The notes below the pieces were generated by a model. The model was given only the letters and a program-made list of their open reading frames with translations, searched no databases and was not told where the DNA came from. Shown here in pieces: positions 7,376 through 15,842 of a stretch of DNA of 64,000 bases. Position numbers and translations under genes: made by a program. Location of the stretch: the NCBI GenBank assembly GCA_035560815.1, contig DATMYR010000080.1:1-64000 (forward strand), in the 5' to 3' direction. Position 1 is the stretch's first letter. Every line of letters starts with the position of its first letter. The stretch is from UBA5314 sp035560815 (GTDB taxonomy: Bacteria; Bacillota; Syntrophomonadia; Syntrophomonadales; Syntrophomonadaceae).

Positions 7376-8267
7376 GAAACTGGTCCCAAAGACCCATTTG
7401 GTGTCCCATATTTTCCATGTCAGGGAAATTCATGATCTGTTTCTCTTTAAAATTATTTGGTTCTTCATTGGCTTGGAAATATCCTGCTTTCGACAGTAAA
7501 CTGCTCTCTAAAACCGGTGCCACATGGTGAAGACGTCCTTCCAAACCGCATTGACGCAACTGCAGTTCCAATTCCGGAGCTAAATCCTGGGTACTGTCGT
7601 ACAAAGGCAAGAACATAACAGATCGGGACAGCTGATGACCCGGAAACGGCCAGGGGTTGAAAGCCAGAATTAAATCCCCGTCTTTCCAGCTCTCCGGTGC
7701 CAGGTAGCTGTTGGTAACCGTGCAGCCCTTTTCATATAAGAGTCGATAAGCCATGACATCAAATCGTTCGGGGCAAGGGGTCTGAATAGAGACCGGTAGT
7801 TGAAACTGGCAGATGCTTTCTAAGAAGAACGGAAAATTGTCGGTCGCACCGGCAATGACAATTTTTCGGAAAGCCTGCCGGGAAACCGCCTGCCGGGTTA
7901 ACACCAGGGCCAGGGTCTGAATAAAGCGGTCGCCAAAGATGAAAGGCTGCCCGGGTGCCAAGGCTAAAAAATCATTTTTCAGACGGCGATCCACAGCCAT
8001 TGCGCCTAGATTAAAATCGCCCAGAATACCCCGAGATTGTTCCAAGAGCTTTTTCTTCTTTTCCCGGTCCAAATTTTGCAGGTTTCCCGGACCCAACGGT
8101 AGTACAATATTGCAGACCCGGCTGTCCAAATCCCGCAGATCGAGAAGACGAGCTACCCGTGGGGGAAAAAAAATAGGGGCTAATCGATCCAAAAAAAACT
8201 TCTGGTACAAGAGCCCCCTGCGGTCCATACTGAGAATATTAAAAAAAGCAAAATCCAGGTCAACCAT
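7359..8267 (-). CDS. Conserved hypothetical protein, Rossmann-like segment
   Basis: 302 residues; I do not recognise a named family. The middle has a pattern like a nucleotide-binding beta-alpha unit (RKIVIAGATDNFPFFLESI, near residues 135-155), so an NAD(P)-type fold is possible. No signal peptide or membrane segment. It overlaps the preceding gene by 8 bp and has a good ribosome site (AAGGAG), so it is the last gene of a three-gene unit with that protein and an HTH regulator. Base composition and codon use resemble the neighbours. Its product may act with the neighbouring Rossmann-like protein, perhaps as partner or modifier; this is inference. Confidence 0.75.
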   Translation of the reverse strand: MVDLDFAFFNILSMDRRGLLYQKFFLDRLAPIFFPPRVARLLDLRDLDSRVCNIVLPLGPGNLQNLDREKKKKLLEQSRGILGDFNLGAMAVDRRLKNDFLALAPGQPFIFGDRFIQTLALVLTRQAVSRQAFRKIVIAGATDNFPFFLESICQFQLPVSIQTPCPERFDVMAYRLLYEKGCTVTNSYLAPESWKDGDLILAFNPWPFPGHQLSRSVMFLPLYDSTQDLAPELELQLRQCGLEGRLHHVAPVLESSLLSKAGYFQANEEPNNFKEKQIMNFPDMENMGHQMGLWDQFLDKAF

Positions 8268-9186
8268 CCCTGCTCCTTAAATCCGTAATCCCGGGCTTAA
8301 TATCCATTTCCCGCAGAAGCCCATAATAGTCATTGGCTGTGATCTGATCCACCGGTTTGGCCAGAATGCTCACCATCAAGGCTTCAATTACATTGGTCCC
8401 GAAGGAACGACCGCCCATATCCGGGGTGGTGGTAACCACCTGACTGATTCCCCGCCGGGCCAGCAGATCCAGATCATCCCGGGTGGTGGTATTGGTTATG
8501 ATTACCTGCCCATTTAGTTTTTCAGGTAAGTGGCGGCGAATGTAAAGAAAATCACCGGCGATTATATCGGCTTCATAATAATATTTTTCATGCTTGGGAA
8601 TTATGACATCCTGTTTATCGCCGGTTGGGTAGAGTTTGTCAAAAGGCATTCGAACCACGATAGGAGCTACCAGGCTTCCCACCATTCGTAGGGCTTTCAG
8701 TGAATGAAGGGGAACGGGTATCCCGAGGGAATAAACCAAATCCCCAAGGGTCAAATGGGCGCCCACTTCATCAAAAGCCTCAGCCATGCCAAAACGGTCG
8801 ACAGCGCAGACCATGAGGACCTTTTTCCCGCGCAGGTCCATCATTTCGCGCTGCACATCCATGATGCACTTTCTTTCCAGGGTGTTCTTTATTCCGCTGC
8901 CATCTACCATAGGAGTTTTGCGTGCTTCGGCCAGAAGCCGTTTGGCATCCTTAATCACGTAGCGGCGGCCAGCGATGCTGATGTACAGATCGATGCCTCC
9001 CATGCCAAAAGCAGCAACCTTACCGTCGAGATCGCGGATCAGCTGAAGGGCCTGATCCCAGTTGCCATTGGTTCCAATTCGTTCGATACTGAAGCGTTCA
9101 CCCAAGAAATCGGTTTCGAAAGCATGATCTCTTTTCGATGAACCCAAACTGACACTGACTATACGTTTAACGGTTCCCACCTCCAT
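8260..9186 (-). CDS. Rossmann-like protein, labelled quinate 5-dehydrogenase in related genomes
   Basis: 308 residues. From memory, Clostridial relatives often carry the label quinate/shikimate 5-dehydrogenase; I see no shikimate-dehydrogenase active-site signature that would justify it. The second third has a Rossmann-like unit (GKKVLMVCAVDRFGMAEAF, about residues 120-138) and the last third conserved-looking NTTTRDDLDLLARRG and TTTPDMGGRSFGTNVIEAL segments. It contains no shikimate-pathway neighbours, which argues against the label. The ATG at 9186 lacks a clear upstream ribosome site, so the exact start is uncertain. It sits between the HTH regulator and the hypothetical protein it overlaps. 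Confidence 0.7.
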   Translation of the reverse strand: MEVGTVKRIVSVSLGSSKRDHAFETDFLGERFSIERIGTNGNWDQALQLIRDLDGKVAAFGMGGIDLYISIAGRRYVIKDAKRLLAEARKTPMVDGSGIKNTLERKCIMDVQREMMDLRGKKVLMVCAVDRFGMAEAFDEVGAHLTLGDLVYSLGIPVPLHSLKALRMVGSLVAPIVVRMPFDKLYPTGDKQDVIIPKHEKYYYEADIIAGDFLYIRRHLPEKLNGQVIITNTTTRDDLDLLARRGISQVVTTTPDMGGRSFGTNVIEALMVSILAKPVDQITANDYYGLLREMDIKPGITDLRSRDG

Positions 9187-9269
9187 GTCGATGCGGGCCT
9201 ACTACATACAACCTTATCTCCCACCTGGCTCCCTCCCGTTTGCTCATTACACAAGAATCCTTATTAGTT

Positions 9270-9800
9270 TTAACGGGCAGCTCGGATGGATTTCATGATT
9301 TTTCTAATTTCCTGTGGATCTACCCACTTGTCTTCAGTAATCGGCGACTCCCCAATCTCCAGGGTGATAACCTGATTATCCAGCATACCCTCCAAGAGCC
9401 TGAGCCTTTCATCGGAACCGATACAGATTACAACTTCATAGGAACGAACCCGTGCGGTGAGATCCATGAGTTCATTGAGGAGTTCTTTGCCACTGCGCTG
9501 GTTAACAAAATCCAGTCGTTCCTTCTCGCTCATCAGCATGATGTAATCAACGCCTTCTTTTTCTAGTATGGCCTGAATCTCCTCTTTGTTTAGGATAGGA
9601 AACCCGATGCAGGCAATTGACTGGCCTTTACGCAGCTCTCCCACTCCTTCCAGGCGGGATATCAGGGTGCGATCAATCCCCAACCGCGTGGCTACCTCTT
9701 GCTGAGAGAAACCGCGGGAGCGATAAAGAAGGACTTTGCGCAGTGTTTTCTCGATCTTTTGCCAACTGATAATCTTGTCTTGAATGCGGTAAAAATCCAT
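9270..9800 (-). CDS. HTH (XRE/Cro-like) transcriptional regulator
   Basis: 176 residues. An N-terminal helix-turn-helix is clear (RSRGFSQQEVATRLGIDRTLISRLE, split here as RSRGFSQQEVATRLG and IDRTLISRLE; about residues 27-51). The remainder looks like an alpha/beta sensing domain with hydrophobic strands (SIACIGFPIL, VVICIGSDERL). The ATG at 9800 follows AAGGGG; the frame extends ten codons upstream. As the first gene of the unit with the Rossmann-like and hypothetical proteins, it probably regulates that unit. Ligand unknown. A terminator lies just upstream, so the unit needs its own promoter, which I cannot assign with confidence. Confidence 0.8.
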   Translation of the reverse strand: MDFYRIQDKIISWQKIEKTLRKVLLYRSRGFSQQEVATRLGIDRTLISRLEGVGELRKGQSIACIGFPILNKEEIQAILEKEGVDYIMLMSEKERLDFVNQRSGKELLNELMDLTARVRSYEVVICIGSDERLRLLEGMLDNQVITLEIGESPITEDKWVDPQEIRKIMKSIRAAR

Positions 9801-9850
9801 ATTATACCCCTTGAGCACAACTTTGTACACATTTTAGCCTACACGTTTGT

Positions 9851-9885
9851 AAAAAGCAAGCGGCTCCGCTTGTACGAAGCCGCTT
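9851..9885 (-). terminator. Rho-independent terminator after the coaX-dusB unit
   Basis: On the minus strand AAGCGGCT (9885-9878) pairs with AGCCGCTT (9865-9858) around a 12-base loop, followed by GC and TTTTT. It lies downstream of dusB and the broken small ORF and separates them from the HTH gene. Confidence 0.8.
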
Positions 9886-9911
9886 TCCGATCTCCATTCC
9901 ATTTCGTTTAA

Positions 9912-10121
9912 TTAACCGTTGTGCAGTTTGAAAATCCGGGCAGGTATTTTAGCATAAGCCTGTATCCGTGTAGTCGGGGTCTTATACTTCCATTGTACTA
10001 CGGTCTCCAACAAGCGCACATGGATATATTCTTCCGGTAAGTGATCTATGTTCAGGCCGGGATAGTCTGTTTACCAGGGGGAGTCAAGTGTAATTCGAAT
10101 GCCACCCTGTTTGTGACTCAA
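9912..10121 (-). pseudogene. Small 70-codon ORF broken by an in-frame TAA
   Basis: A frame from TTG at 10121 (overlapping the dusB stop) to TAA at 9914 would encode about 69 residues except for TAA at codon 17 (10073-10071). Both halves read like real protein: SHKQGGIRITLDSPW before the stop and TDYPGLNIDHLPEEYIHVRL after it, ending in a basic segment. A single AAA-to-TAA change would explain it. The second half (52 codons) has no ATG, GTG or TTG near its start with a ribosome site. I do not recognise the family. A remnant gene seems likeliest; a sequencing error is possible. Confidence 0.45.
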
Positions 10122-11080
10122 TAGATCAAGCATTTTTCCAACAGGCCATCTATTTCATCTTTGCTGGTAGCCCGGTTGACTTCCTCTCGCATCTTGGCGG
10201 CACCGGGCAGGCCTTTTATATACCAGGCGATATGTTTGCGCATTTCCCGTACCCCGGTATAGTCCTGCTTTAAGGAACATACCAGATGCAGGTGTTTCCT
10301 GGCCACCTGTAAGCGCTCCTGTAGGGTAGCCGGGGGTAAAGCGATTCCGTGCTCCACCAGGCTTACACTTTCGCGGTATAGAGACGGGTTGCCCAGGGCT
10401 CCGCGGCCGATCATGACCGCATCACAGCCGGTGCTTTCCAGCATATGCTGGGCATCATTAGCTGTCCAGATATCTCCGTTTCCAATCACCGGTATGTTCA
10501 CCCTTTGTTTGATCTGGCGGATCAAGTCCCAATCCGCCTTTCCGGAAAAGAACTGAGTGCGGCTCCGTGGGTGCAGGGTTAGGGCCTGCGCCCCGGCTTC
10601 TTCAGCGATCACTGCCAGCTCCAGACAGGTCAGGCTGCCATCCTCCCATCCCCGGCGCATTTTTATGGTTATGGGAATACTGACAGCCTTTGCAATTGCT
10701 TGAATGATATCCCGGCAGCGGGGCAGGTCCAGCAAGAGGGCTGCTCCTTCCCCGTTCTTTACTATTTTGGGGGTGGGGCAGCCCATATTAATGTCAATTA
10801 AATCAGCTCCGGCCTTTTCCACTAACTGGGCGGCCTGGGCCATGGTATCCGGTTGAGAACCGAAGATCTGCACCCCAAAAGGTCTGGCTTCATCCCCGGC
10901 GTCTATCATGCGCAGGGTTCGGGCTTGTCCATATACCAGGCCCTTGTCACTAATCATCTCACTGAACACCATTCCACAGCCGAATTCCCGGGCGATTACC
11001 CGGAATGCTTGATCAGTGAGGCCAGCCATTGGAGCAGCTATGACCCGGTTGGCGATTTCCAATGATCCAATCCGGAGCAT
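10118..11080 (-). CDS. dusB: tRNA-dihydrouridine synthase (DusB type)
   Basis: 320 residues, a flavin TIM barrel followed by a helical tRNA-binding tail. It reduces uridine to dihydrouridine in tRNA D-loops using FMN and NADPH. The active-site segment DINMGCPTPKIVKNGEGAALL (written here in part: MGCPTPKIVKNGEG, about residues 98-111) contains the proton-donor Cys; IAAPMAGLTDQAFR and GNGDIWT/GRGALGNP are the other hallmarks. It follows coaX by two bases and probably shares its promoter. dusB also sits near lysS in Bacillus. Assignment to DusB rather than another Dus subfamily rests on gene context and length. Confidence 0.93.
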   Translation of the reverse strand: MLRIGSLEIANRVIAAPMAGLTDQAFRVIAREFGCGMVFSEMISDKGLVYGQARTLRMIDAGDEARPFGVQIFGSQPDTMAQAAQLVEKAGADLIDINMGCPTPKIVKNGEGAALLLDLPRCRDIIQAIAKAVSIPITIKMRRGWEDGSLTCLELAVIAEEAGAQALTLHPRSRTQFFSGKADWDLIRQIKQRVNIPVIGNGDIWTANDAQHMLESTGCDAVMIGRGALGNPSLYRESVSLVEHGIALPPATLQERLQVARKHLHLVCSLKQDYTGVREMRKHIAWYIKGLPGAAKMREEVNRATSKDEIDGLLEKCLIY

Positions 11081-11082
11081 AA

Positions 11083-11850
11083 CTAATTTTGATTGAGCTC
11101 ATAGATGAGCCGCAGACCGTCCAGGGTTAAGAAGTCATCGATGATGTCGATCGAATTTGTTTCCTGAGCAATGATAGCCGCCAGCCCACCGGTGGCAACC
11201 ACCTGAGGCTCCAACTGTAGTTCCTTTTTCATGCGGTTGATAATCCCTTCGACCTGCCCAACGAAACCATAAACGATTCCGGCCTGCATGCTGCTGACCG
11301 TATTTTTTCCGATCAAGCTACGGGGCCGAATCATTTCCACCCTGGGGAGTTTTGCAGCCCGGGAGAATAAAGCCTCGGTGGAAATCTTGATACCCGGGGC
11401 GATCGCCCCACCCAGGTATTCTCCCTTTTCATTGACCACACAAAAGGTGGTTGCGGTTCCGAAATCGACGATGATCAGGTTGCCTCCATATTTATGATAA
11501 GCGGCTACCGCATTGACTACTCGATCTGCCCCTACTTCCCGGGGATTTTCATATTTTATGGCCAGGCCCGTTTTGATGCCCGGACCCACCATTAATGGTT
11601 TACAGGAAAAATATTTATTGGCCATCCATTCCAATTCCAGCATTAGACTGGGCACTACCGAAGAAACCACCACGGCCTTAATGTCCTGTCTATTCAGTTC
11701 GTCATAATCAAAAAAAGATTTAATTAAAACGCCGTATTCATCAGCAGTGCGCTGGCTGTCGGTCCTGATCCGCCAGTGTTTCAGGAGCTTTTCGCCTTCG
11801 TATACCCCCAGGACAATATTGGTATTGCCTACATCAAAGACCAGTATCAT
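11083..11850 (-). CDS. coaX: Type III pantothenate kinase
   Basis: 255 residues of the ASKHA fold. It phosphorylates pantothenate, the first step from vitamin to CoA, and so connects to the panBCD genes 7 kb away. The phosphate motif DVGNTN is at residues 6-11, and GADRVVNAVAAYHKYG and DFGTATTFCVVNEKGEYLGG are typical CoaX segments. The ATG at 11850 follows GGAGGGAAAGAT; the frame runs 17 codons further upstream. Type III enzymes resist feedback by CoA. dusB follows immediately. Confidence 0.95.
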   Translation of the reverse strand: MILVFDVGNTNIVLGVYEGEKLLKHWRIRTDSQRTADEYGVLIKSFFDYDELNRQDIKAVVVSSVVPSLMLELEWMANKYFSCKPLMVGPGIKTGLAIKYENPREVGADRVVNAVAAYHKYGGNLIIVDFGTATTFCVVNEKGEYLGGAIAPGIKISTEALFSRAAKLPRVEMIRPRSLIGKNTVSSMQAGIVYGFVGQVEGIINRMKKELQLEPQVVATGGLAAIIAQETNSIDIIDDFLTLDGLRLIYELNQN

Positions 11851-11889
11851 ATCTTTCCCTCCAGCCTTATCTACAGCGAATTTGGCCCT

Positions 11890-11919
11890 ATTATAAGCCA
11901 AAGTTAAACATTATGCCAG
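11890..11919 (-). promoter_or_regulatory. Candidate sigma-A promoter for coaX-dusB
   Basis: On the minus strand CTGGCA (4 of 6 to TTGACA; 11919-11914), 18 bases, then TATAAT (11895-11890). It would start transcription about 30 bases before the coaX ATG. Confidence 0.55.
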
Positions 11920-11951
11920 TAATCTATCTAATGGCTTTGAACCGGAGGCGA

Positions 11952-12905
11952 TCAATCTCTCCAGGCCCGGCATCCCTGAACAGTAATGGCCGCTTGCACC
12001 GCCCTTACGACTGCTTGAGCCAGGACTTCCGCTGCCAGGCTGCCCACCAGGCTTGTTTCTGCTTGGACCTGGCCGGTAGCCAGTGCAAATATCGTATCTC
12101 CATCGTACATGGTGTGGACGGGACTAATCACCCGAGCCAAACCGTTGTGCGCCATCTGAGCTACCTTGGTAGCCTGGCTCTTATTCAACTGGGCGTTGCA
12201 TGCTATCACGGCAATCGTAGTATTCTGGCCCGCCCGTGAATTCTCAATCGCTCCCGTCTCTTTCCACAGGTTCAAGGTGCCCGGAAAACTTCCATTCAGC
12301 GGATCCCGTACTCCGGCAATGATTCGTCCACTGTGATCAACCACATCTCCCAGAGCGTTCACTGCCACGATGGCCCCCACCGTCAGGCCGTTGGCCAGGC
12401 TCACTGCCCAAGTTCCTTGACCACTTTTGGTGCAGAACTGGTAGCCCCTGGTTTTCCCTACGGTGGCTCCGGTGCCAGCTCCGGCATTTCCCTCCGGCAC
12501 TCTGGTCCCCGCTTCCTTACATGCTTGATATCCCATAGCCCGGTCCGGTCTTACCCGATAATCTCCTACTTCCAGATCATAAAGAACTGCTGCCGGTACG
12601 ATAGGCACCACCGTAGGGCCTACCGGATGTCCGATTCCCTGCACCTCCAGGTATTCCATAACCCCACCTGCCGCATCCAGGCCAAAGGCACTTCCCCCGC
12701 TGAGGACAACTGCATGCACGCGGTCAATGAGATTGATAGGAAGCAGTAAATCGGTTTCCCGTGTTCCAGGGGACGATCCGCGCACATCCACACCACAGAC
12801 AGCTCCCTGGTGCCCAGCCATGACTACTGTACAGCCGGTCAAAGCGTTCAGGTCTTGCTGGCATCCGATTGTGATCCCTTCTACAGCGGTAATGCTTCGA
12901 TTCAT
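11952..12905 (-). CDS. P1 family (S58/DmpA-type) peptidase
   Basis: 317 residues of the DmpA/NylC fold, N-terminal nucleophile hydrolases that cleave themselves into two chains. The expected cleavage site and nucleophile is in GQNTTIAVIACNAQLNKSQ, written here as NTTIAVIACNA, near residue 235, with the Asn-Thr arrangement of NylC-like members. GGSAFGLDAAGGVMEYLE (early) and HDG/MYDGDTIFALATG (late) are also typical. Members act as aminopeptidases, beta-peptidyl aminopeptidases or amide hydrolases; the natural substrate cannot be predicted. No signal peptide, so it is cytoplasmic. The ribosome site is GGAGGAATC. Confidence 0.9.
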   Translation of the reverse strand: MNRSITAVEGITIGCQQDLNALTGCTVVMAGHQGAVCGVDVRGSSPGTRETDLLLPINLIDRVHAVVLSGGSAFGLDAAGGVMEYLEVQGIGHPVGPTVVPIVPAAVLYDLEVGDYRVRPDRAMGYQACKEAGTRVPEGNAGAGTGATVGKTRGYQFCTKSGQGTWAVSLANGLTVGAIVAVNALGDVVDHSGRIIAGVRDPLNGSFPGTLNLWKETGAIENSRAGQNTTIAVIACNAQLNKSQATKVAQMAHNGLARVISPVHTMYDGDTIFALATGQVQAETSLVGSLAAEVLAQAVVRAVQAAITVQGCRAWRD

Positions 12906-13132
12906 GATTCCTCCTACCCCGTTCCGGCTTTATATGGCGCAGTCATAGTATGACCGATTTTACTTTATTCAGGTATAATTTCCTTCCCTGCATGGGATTC
13001 ATTCCTGGATCGGCTATTCCTTTGAGGGTGAATTCTCCATGCATGGCGAATATCCTCCTCAATTCCGGAAGCTTCAACCATTGGAGGTAGGGACTGGAGA
13101 TTCTTTCCTCCCAGCTAATTCGGACTGCATGA

Positions 13133-13444
13133 CTAAGTAATCTCTAGCCGCGCTACCTTCTGGCCATTTTCAAAATGCGATTCCACGATTTCCTCCACAT
13201 CATCTACCGTTAGATCGTTGTACCACACACCATCCGGGTAAACCACAGCGATGGGTCCGGAATTGCATATGCCGAAACACCCGGTGTTGGTAACCATTAC
13301 TTCTCCATCCATATCCCGTTCTTCCAAAGTTTCAACGAAAGCTTGCACAATGGCCACCGATTCTTTTCCATAACAAAAACCCTGCTGCAATCCGTTTACC
13401 CTGGAGCTGGAGCAGACAAATACATGGTATTTCGGTTTCTCCAT
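13133..13444 (-). CDS. Thioredoxin-like [2Fe-2S] ferredoxin
   Basis: 103 residues. Cysteines at 11 and 24 (FVCSSSR...GFCYGK) and in NTGCFGICNSGP (about 55-59) follow the C-x12-C...C-x3-C pattern of thioredoxin-fold 2Fe-2S proteins, related to the NuoE/HydA-subunit type and to Clostridium pasteurianum 2Fe ferredoxin. It is soluble and would carry single electrons; its partner is not encoded beside it. The ribosome site is AAAGGGAG. It stands alone between the nad terminators and the P1 peptidase. Confidence 0.88.
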   Translation of the reverse strand: MEKPKYHVFVCSSSRVNGLQQGFCYGKESVAIVQAFVETLEERDMDGEVMVTNTGCFGICNSGPIAVVYPDGVWYNDLTVDDVEEIVESHFENGQKVARLEIT

Positions 13445-13545
13445 ACTTTCACTCCCTTTTTATTAAGATCCTGGCTAAAGTCGCAAATCATTCTTTGGGC
13501 TTTTGTGATTCTTCGCATCCCCCCAGTTTAGAGAAGCTCTTAAAA

Positions 13546-13570
13546 TAAAAAAATCCGGGCTGGCGCGCCG
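13546..13570 (-). terminator. Second hairpin with T-tract after nadC
   Basis: On the minus strand TCCGG...CCCGGA is followed by TTTTTTTATT. It lies 20-40 bases beyond the stronger nadC terminator and may act as a backup. Confidence 0.5.
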
Positions 13571-13589
13571 GACGTCTTTATCCAAACAA

Positions 13590-13612
13590 AAATCCCGCTG
13601 TTTAAAGCGGGA
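13590..13612 (-). terminator. Rho-independent terminator of the nad end of the cofactor cluster
   Basis: On the minus strand ATCCCGCT pairs with AGCGGGAT around a TTTAAAC-type loop and is followed by TTTTTG. It lies about 150 bases after the nadC stop and marks the end of the long folate-pantothenate-NAD cluster. Confidence 0.85.
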
Positions 13613-13761
13613 TCCCTTTATCCCTTTTTTGTAAATCATTGTGTTTTCAGTTTGCTTTATATATAGTATTTAGTGTAGTCAATCTCTTGCAAAATGACAA
13701 TCCTCTATCGGAATAAAGGCTCGTTTCAATTCATCTCTCGTTTTTTTACTGAGTTCTGAAC

Positions 13762-14595
13762 TTATATCTGCACTTCGAAGCTGATATCCAGGCTTTTTAC
13801 CGAATGAGTAAGCGCCCCTACCGATATATAATCAACTCCGGTTGCTGCAACCGCTTGGATGGATTCTTCGTCAATTCCCCCGGATGCTTCTGATAAGGCT
13901 CGATTACCGATGATTTTCACGGCCTGGCACAAGGTATCCACATCCATATTATCCAGGAGAATAATATCCGCTCCGGCCTGAAGGGCTTCACTGACCTGAT
14001 CCAGGTTTTCTGCTTCCACCTCGATTTTTATCGTATGGGGAACCCGCTGGCGGACCGCGGCTACCGCCGAGCTTATTCCTCCCGCCACCTGGATATGGTT
14101 ATCCTTGATCATAACCCCGTCGAAAAGCCCGAAGCGGTGATTGCGACCGCCCCCCACCCGAACCGCATACTTCTCGATTACTCTCAGCCCGGGGGTGGTC
14201 TTGCGAGTATCCAATAATTGAGCTTTGTAGTCTTTAATTAAATCCGCCATGGTACGGGTTCTGGTAGCAATTCCCGACAGTCGTTGGAGAAAATTTAATG
14301 CTACGCGTTCGCCTTCCAGCAATGCAAGGGTTTGTCCACCTACCCGGGCGATCTGATCTCCGGGTTTAACCTCATGACCATCCGGGATAAAAACCTGAAA
14401 TTCCATCCCCGGATCCAAATAGCTGAAAATTTCCTGACATACTTCCAGACCGGCTACAATCCCCGGACTCTTGGCCAGGAATATACCCTGGGCTTTTTGT
14501 TCCGGACTTATTATGTTAACACTGGTGATGTCCCGATAACCCAGATCTTCATCCAGCGCCCGGGTTACCAGTTCTCTCAATCCTAAGTACTGCAT
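13762..14595 (-). CDS. nadC: Nicotinate-nucleotide pyrophosphorylase (quinolinate phosphoribosyltransferase)
   Basis: 277 residues, the usual length. It joins quinolinate to PRPP and releases CO2, giving nicotinate mononucleotide, the step after NadA and NadB. Seen are the N-terminal EDLGYRDITSVNI, the TRKTTPGLRVIEKYAV core (about 138-153), GGGRNHRFGLFDGVMIKDNH and the barrel-closing EASGGIDEESIQ and DYISVGALTHS. The ribosome site GGGAGG precedes the ATG. It is 28 bp after the polysaccharide deacetylase gene that separates it from nadB. Confidence 0.96.
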   Translation of the reverse strand: MQYLGLRELVTRALDEDLGYRDITSVNIISPEQKAQGIFLAKSPGIVAGLEVCQEIFSYLDPGMEFQVFIPDGHEVKPGDQIARVGGQTLALLEGERVALNFLQRLSGIATRTRTMADLIKDYKAQLLDTRKTTPGLRVIEKYAVRVGGGRNHRFGLFDGVMIKDNHIQVAGGISSAVAAVRQRVPHTIKIEVEAENLDQVSEALQAGADIILLDNMDVDTLCQAVKIIGNRALSEASGGIDEESIQAVAATGVDYISVGALTHSVKSLDISFEVQI

Positions 14596-14623
14596 CGTTG
14601 TGCCTCCCTGTAATTTGAGACGG

Positions 14624-15832
14624 TTACATTTCCTTTAGACTGTAGGCATAGGATTGAATACTCATTCCTCTAGGTATTCTTACCCGGGATATGAGTGATA
14701 CATCCTCTTTCAATGTAGCCCGGCCCGGCTTGGTAGTTACCGCAAATTTATAACCTGCGTCACGAACAGCCTGTACTACGGCTTCGTTATAATCTCCGCC
14801 TGGATAACAGAAAGTTTCGCAGGGTACCTGCAGCATGCTTTCCAAGAGCTGTTTGGACCCTGCCACTTCCTCTTTAAGCTGAAAGCTGCTTATCTTTGAT
14901 AGGGCGGGATGATTATTGGTATGACTGCCGATTTCATTCCAATCCGCTTCCATCATATTGATTTGGTCCCAATTTAAATGGGTGGCCAGGAAAGTATGAT
15001 AAGTAATAACAAATAGGGTGGCATGAAAATCATACTGTTGCAGGATAGGCCAGCCAATGGTTAGAAAAGAAACATAGCCGTCATCAAAGGTTAAAGCGAC
15101 CACCTTATCCATAGATTCTTGATCCTGCAGCATACGCATCGCTTCGGACAGAGTAACCACCCGGTAGTTGTTATCCTTCAAATATTTCATCTGTTCCCGG
15201 AACTCGCTTTCCCGAACATAAAGATTGTTGGGTCCATCACCCAATTCATGGTACATTAAGATCGGAAATGATTGGGGTTGGCTCACTTTATGTGGTGGCG
15301 GGGATGGCACATAATCCTTGGTGTATACATGAAGAGTCTGCCATTGGGAATCCCAGTTCACATTGATTCCCAGTGGATCCTTAATAAAATTGACCGGCAC
15401 CAGGGTCACCCCGTTCACACAGCTGGGAGCCACCTCCAGGGTTGTTTCCTGGTCATTTATGTAAGCCTTGTTCTTATCAATATTGAGCTTAATGGTTTTA
15501 TCGCCACAGACTACTTTGATGGAATTACTGGGTTTATCCCAGCTCACCGTAGCCCCGGCGGCCTCTGCCACCTTGCGCAGGGGCACCAAGGCCCGATCGC
15601 CAATAGTGAAGGGAACGGCTCCGGAATGAAGGGGCCGGTCATTAAGATCTACCCGTATATATTTTTTAGGGGCAAGTGTCGTCTGATTGGATGCATCAAC
15701 GGTATTAATAGGCAGGTTGGACCGTGCAGAGAGAAACATCACCGGACTCACGGCAATCGCTATCGCGAACAACAGCAGCCCCACTTTAAGAGCAAGGTCA
15801 CGGTTAAATCTTTTTTCACTTTTCTTTTCCAT
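14624..15832 (-). CDS. Secreted polysaccharide deacetylase with copper-amine-oxidase-N-like domain
   Basis: 402 residues. A signal or anchor helix (about 15-33) is followed by a copper-amine-oxidase-N-like domain (about 55-170, with GDRALVPLRKVAEAAGA, common in Clostridial wall proteins) and a NodB-type carbohydrate esterase domain (about 185-400). The NodB motifs are TFDDGY and GSHTNNHPAL, the metal-binding Asp and His-x3-His; CYPGGDYNEAVV is motif 3. It probably removes acetyl groups from peptidoglycan or another wall polymer outside the membrane. It lies 10 bp after nadB and 28 bp before nadC, although it has no part in NAD synthesis. Confidence 0.9.
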   Translation of the reverse strand: MEKKSEKRFNRDLALKVGLLLFAIAIAVSPVMFLSARSNLPINTVDASNQTTLAPKKYIRVDLNDRPLHSGAVPFTIGDRALVPLRKVAEAAGATVSWDKPSNSIKVVCGDKTIKLNIDKNKAYINDQETTLEVAPSCVNGVTLVPVNFIKDPLGINVNWDSQWQTLHVYTKDYVPSPPPHKVSQPQSFPILMYHELGDGPNNLYVRESEFREQMKYLKDNNYRVVTLSEAMRMLQDQESMDKVVALTFDDGYVSFLTIGWPILQQYDFHATLFVITYHTFLATHLNWDQINMMEADWNEIGSHTNNHPALSKISSFQLKEEVAGSKQLLESMLQVPCETFCYPGGDYNEAVVQAVRDAGYKFAVTTKPGRATLKEDVSLISRVRIPRGMSIQSYAYSLKEM

Positions 15833-15842
15833 AATTCACCTC

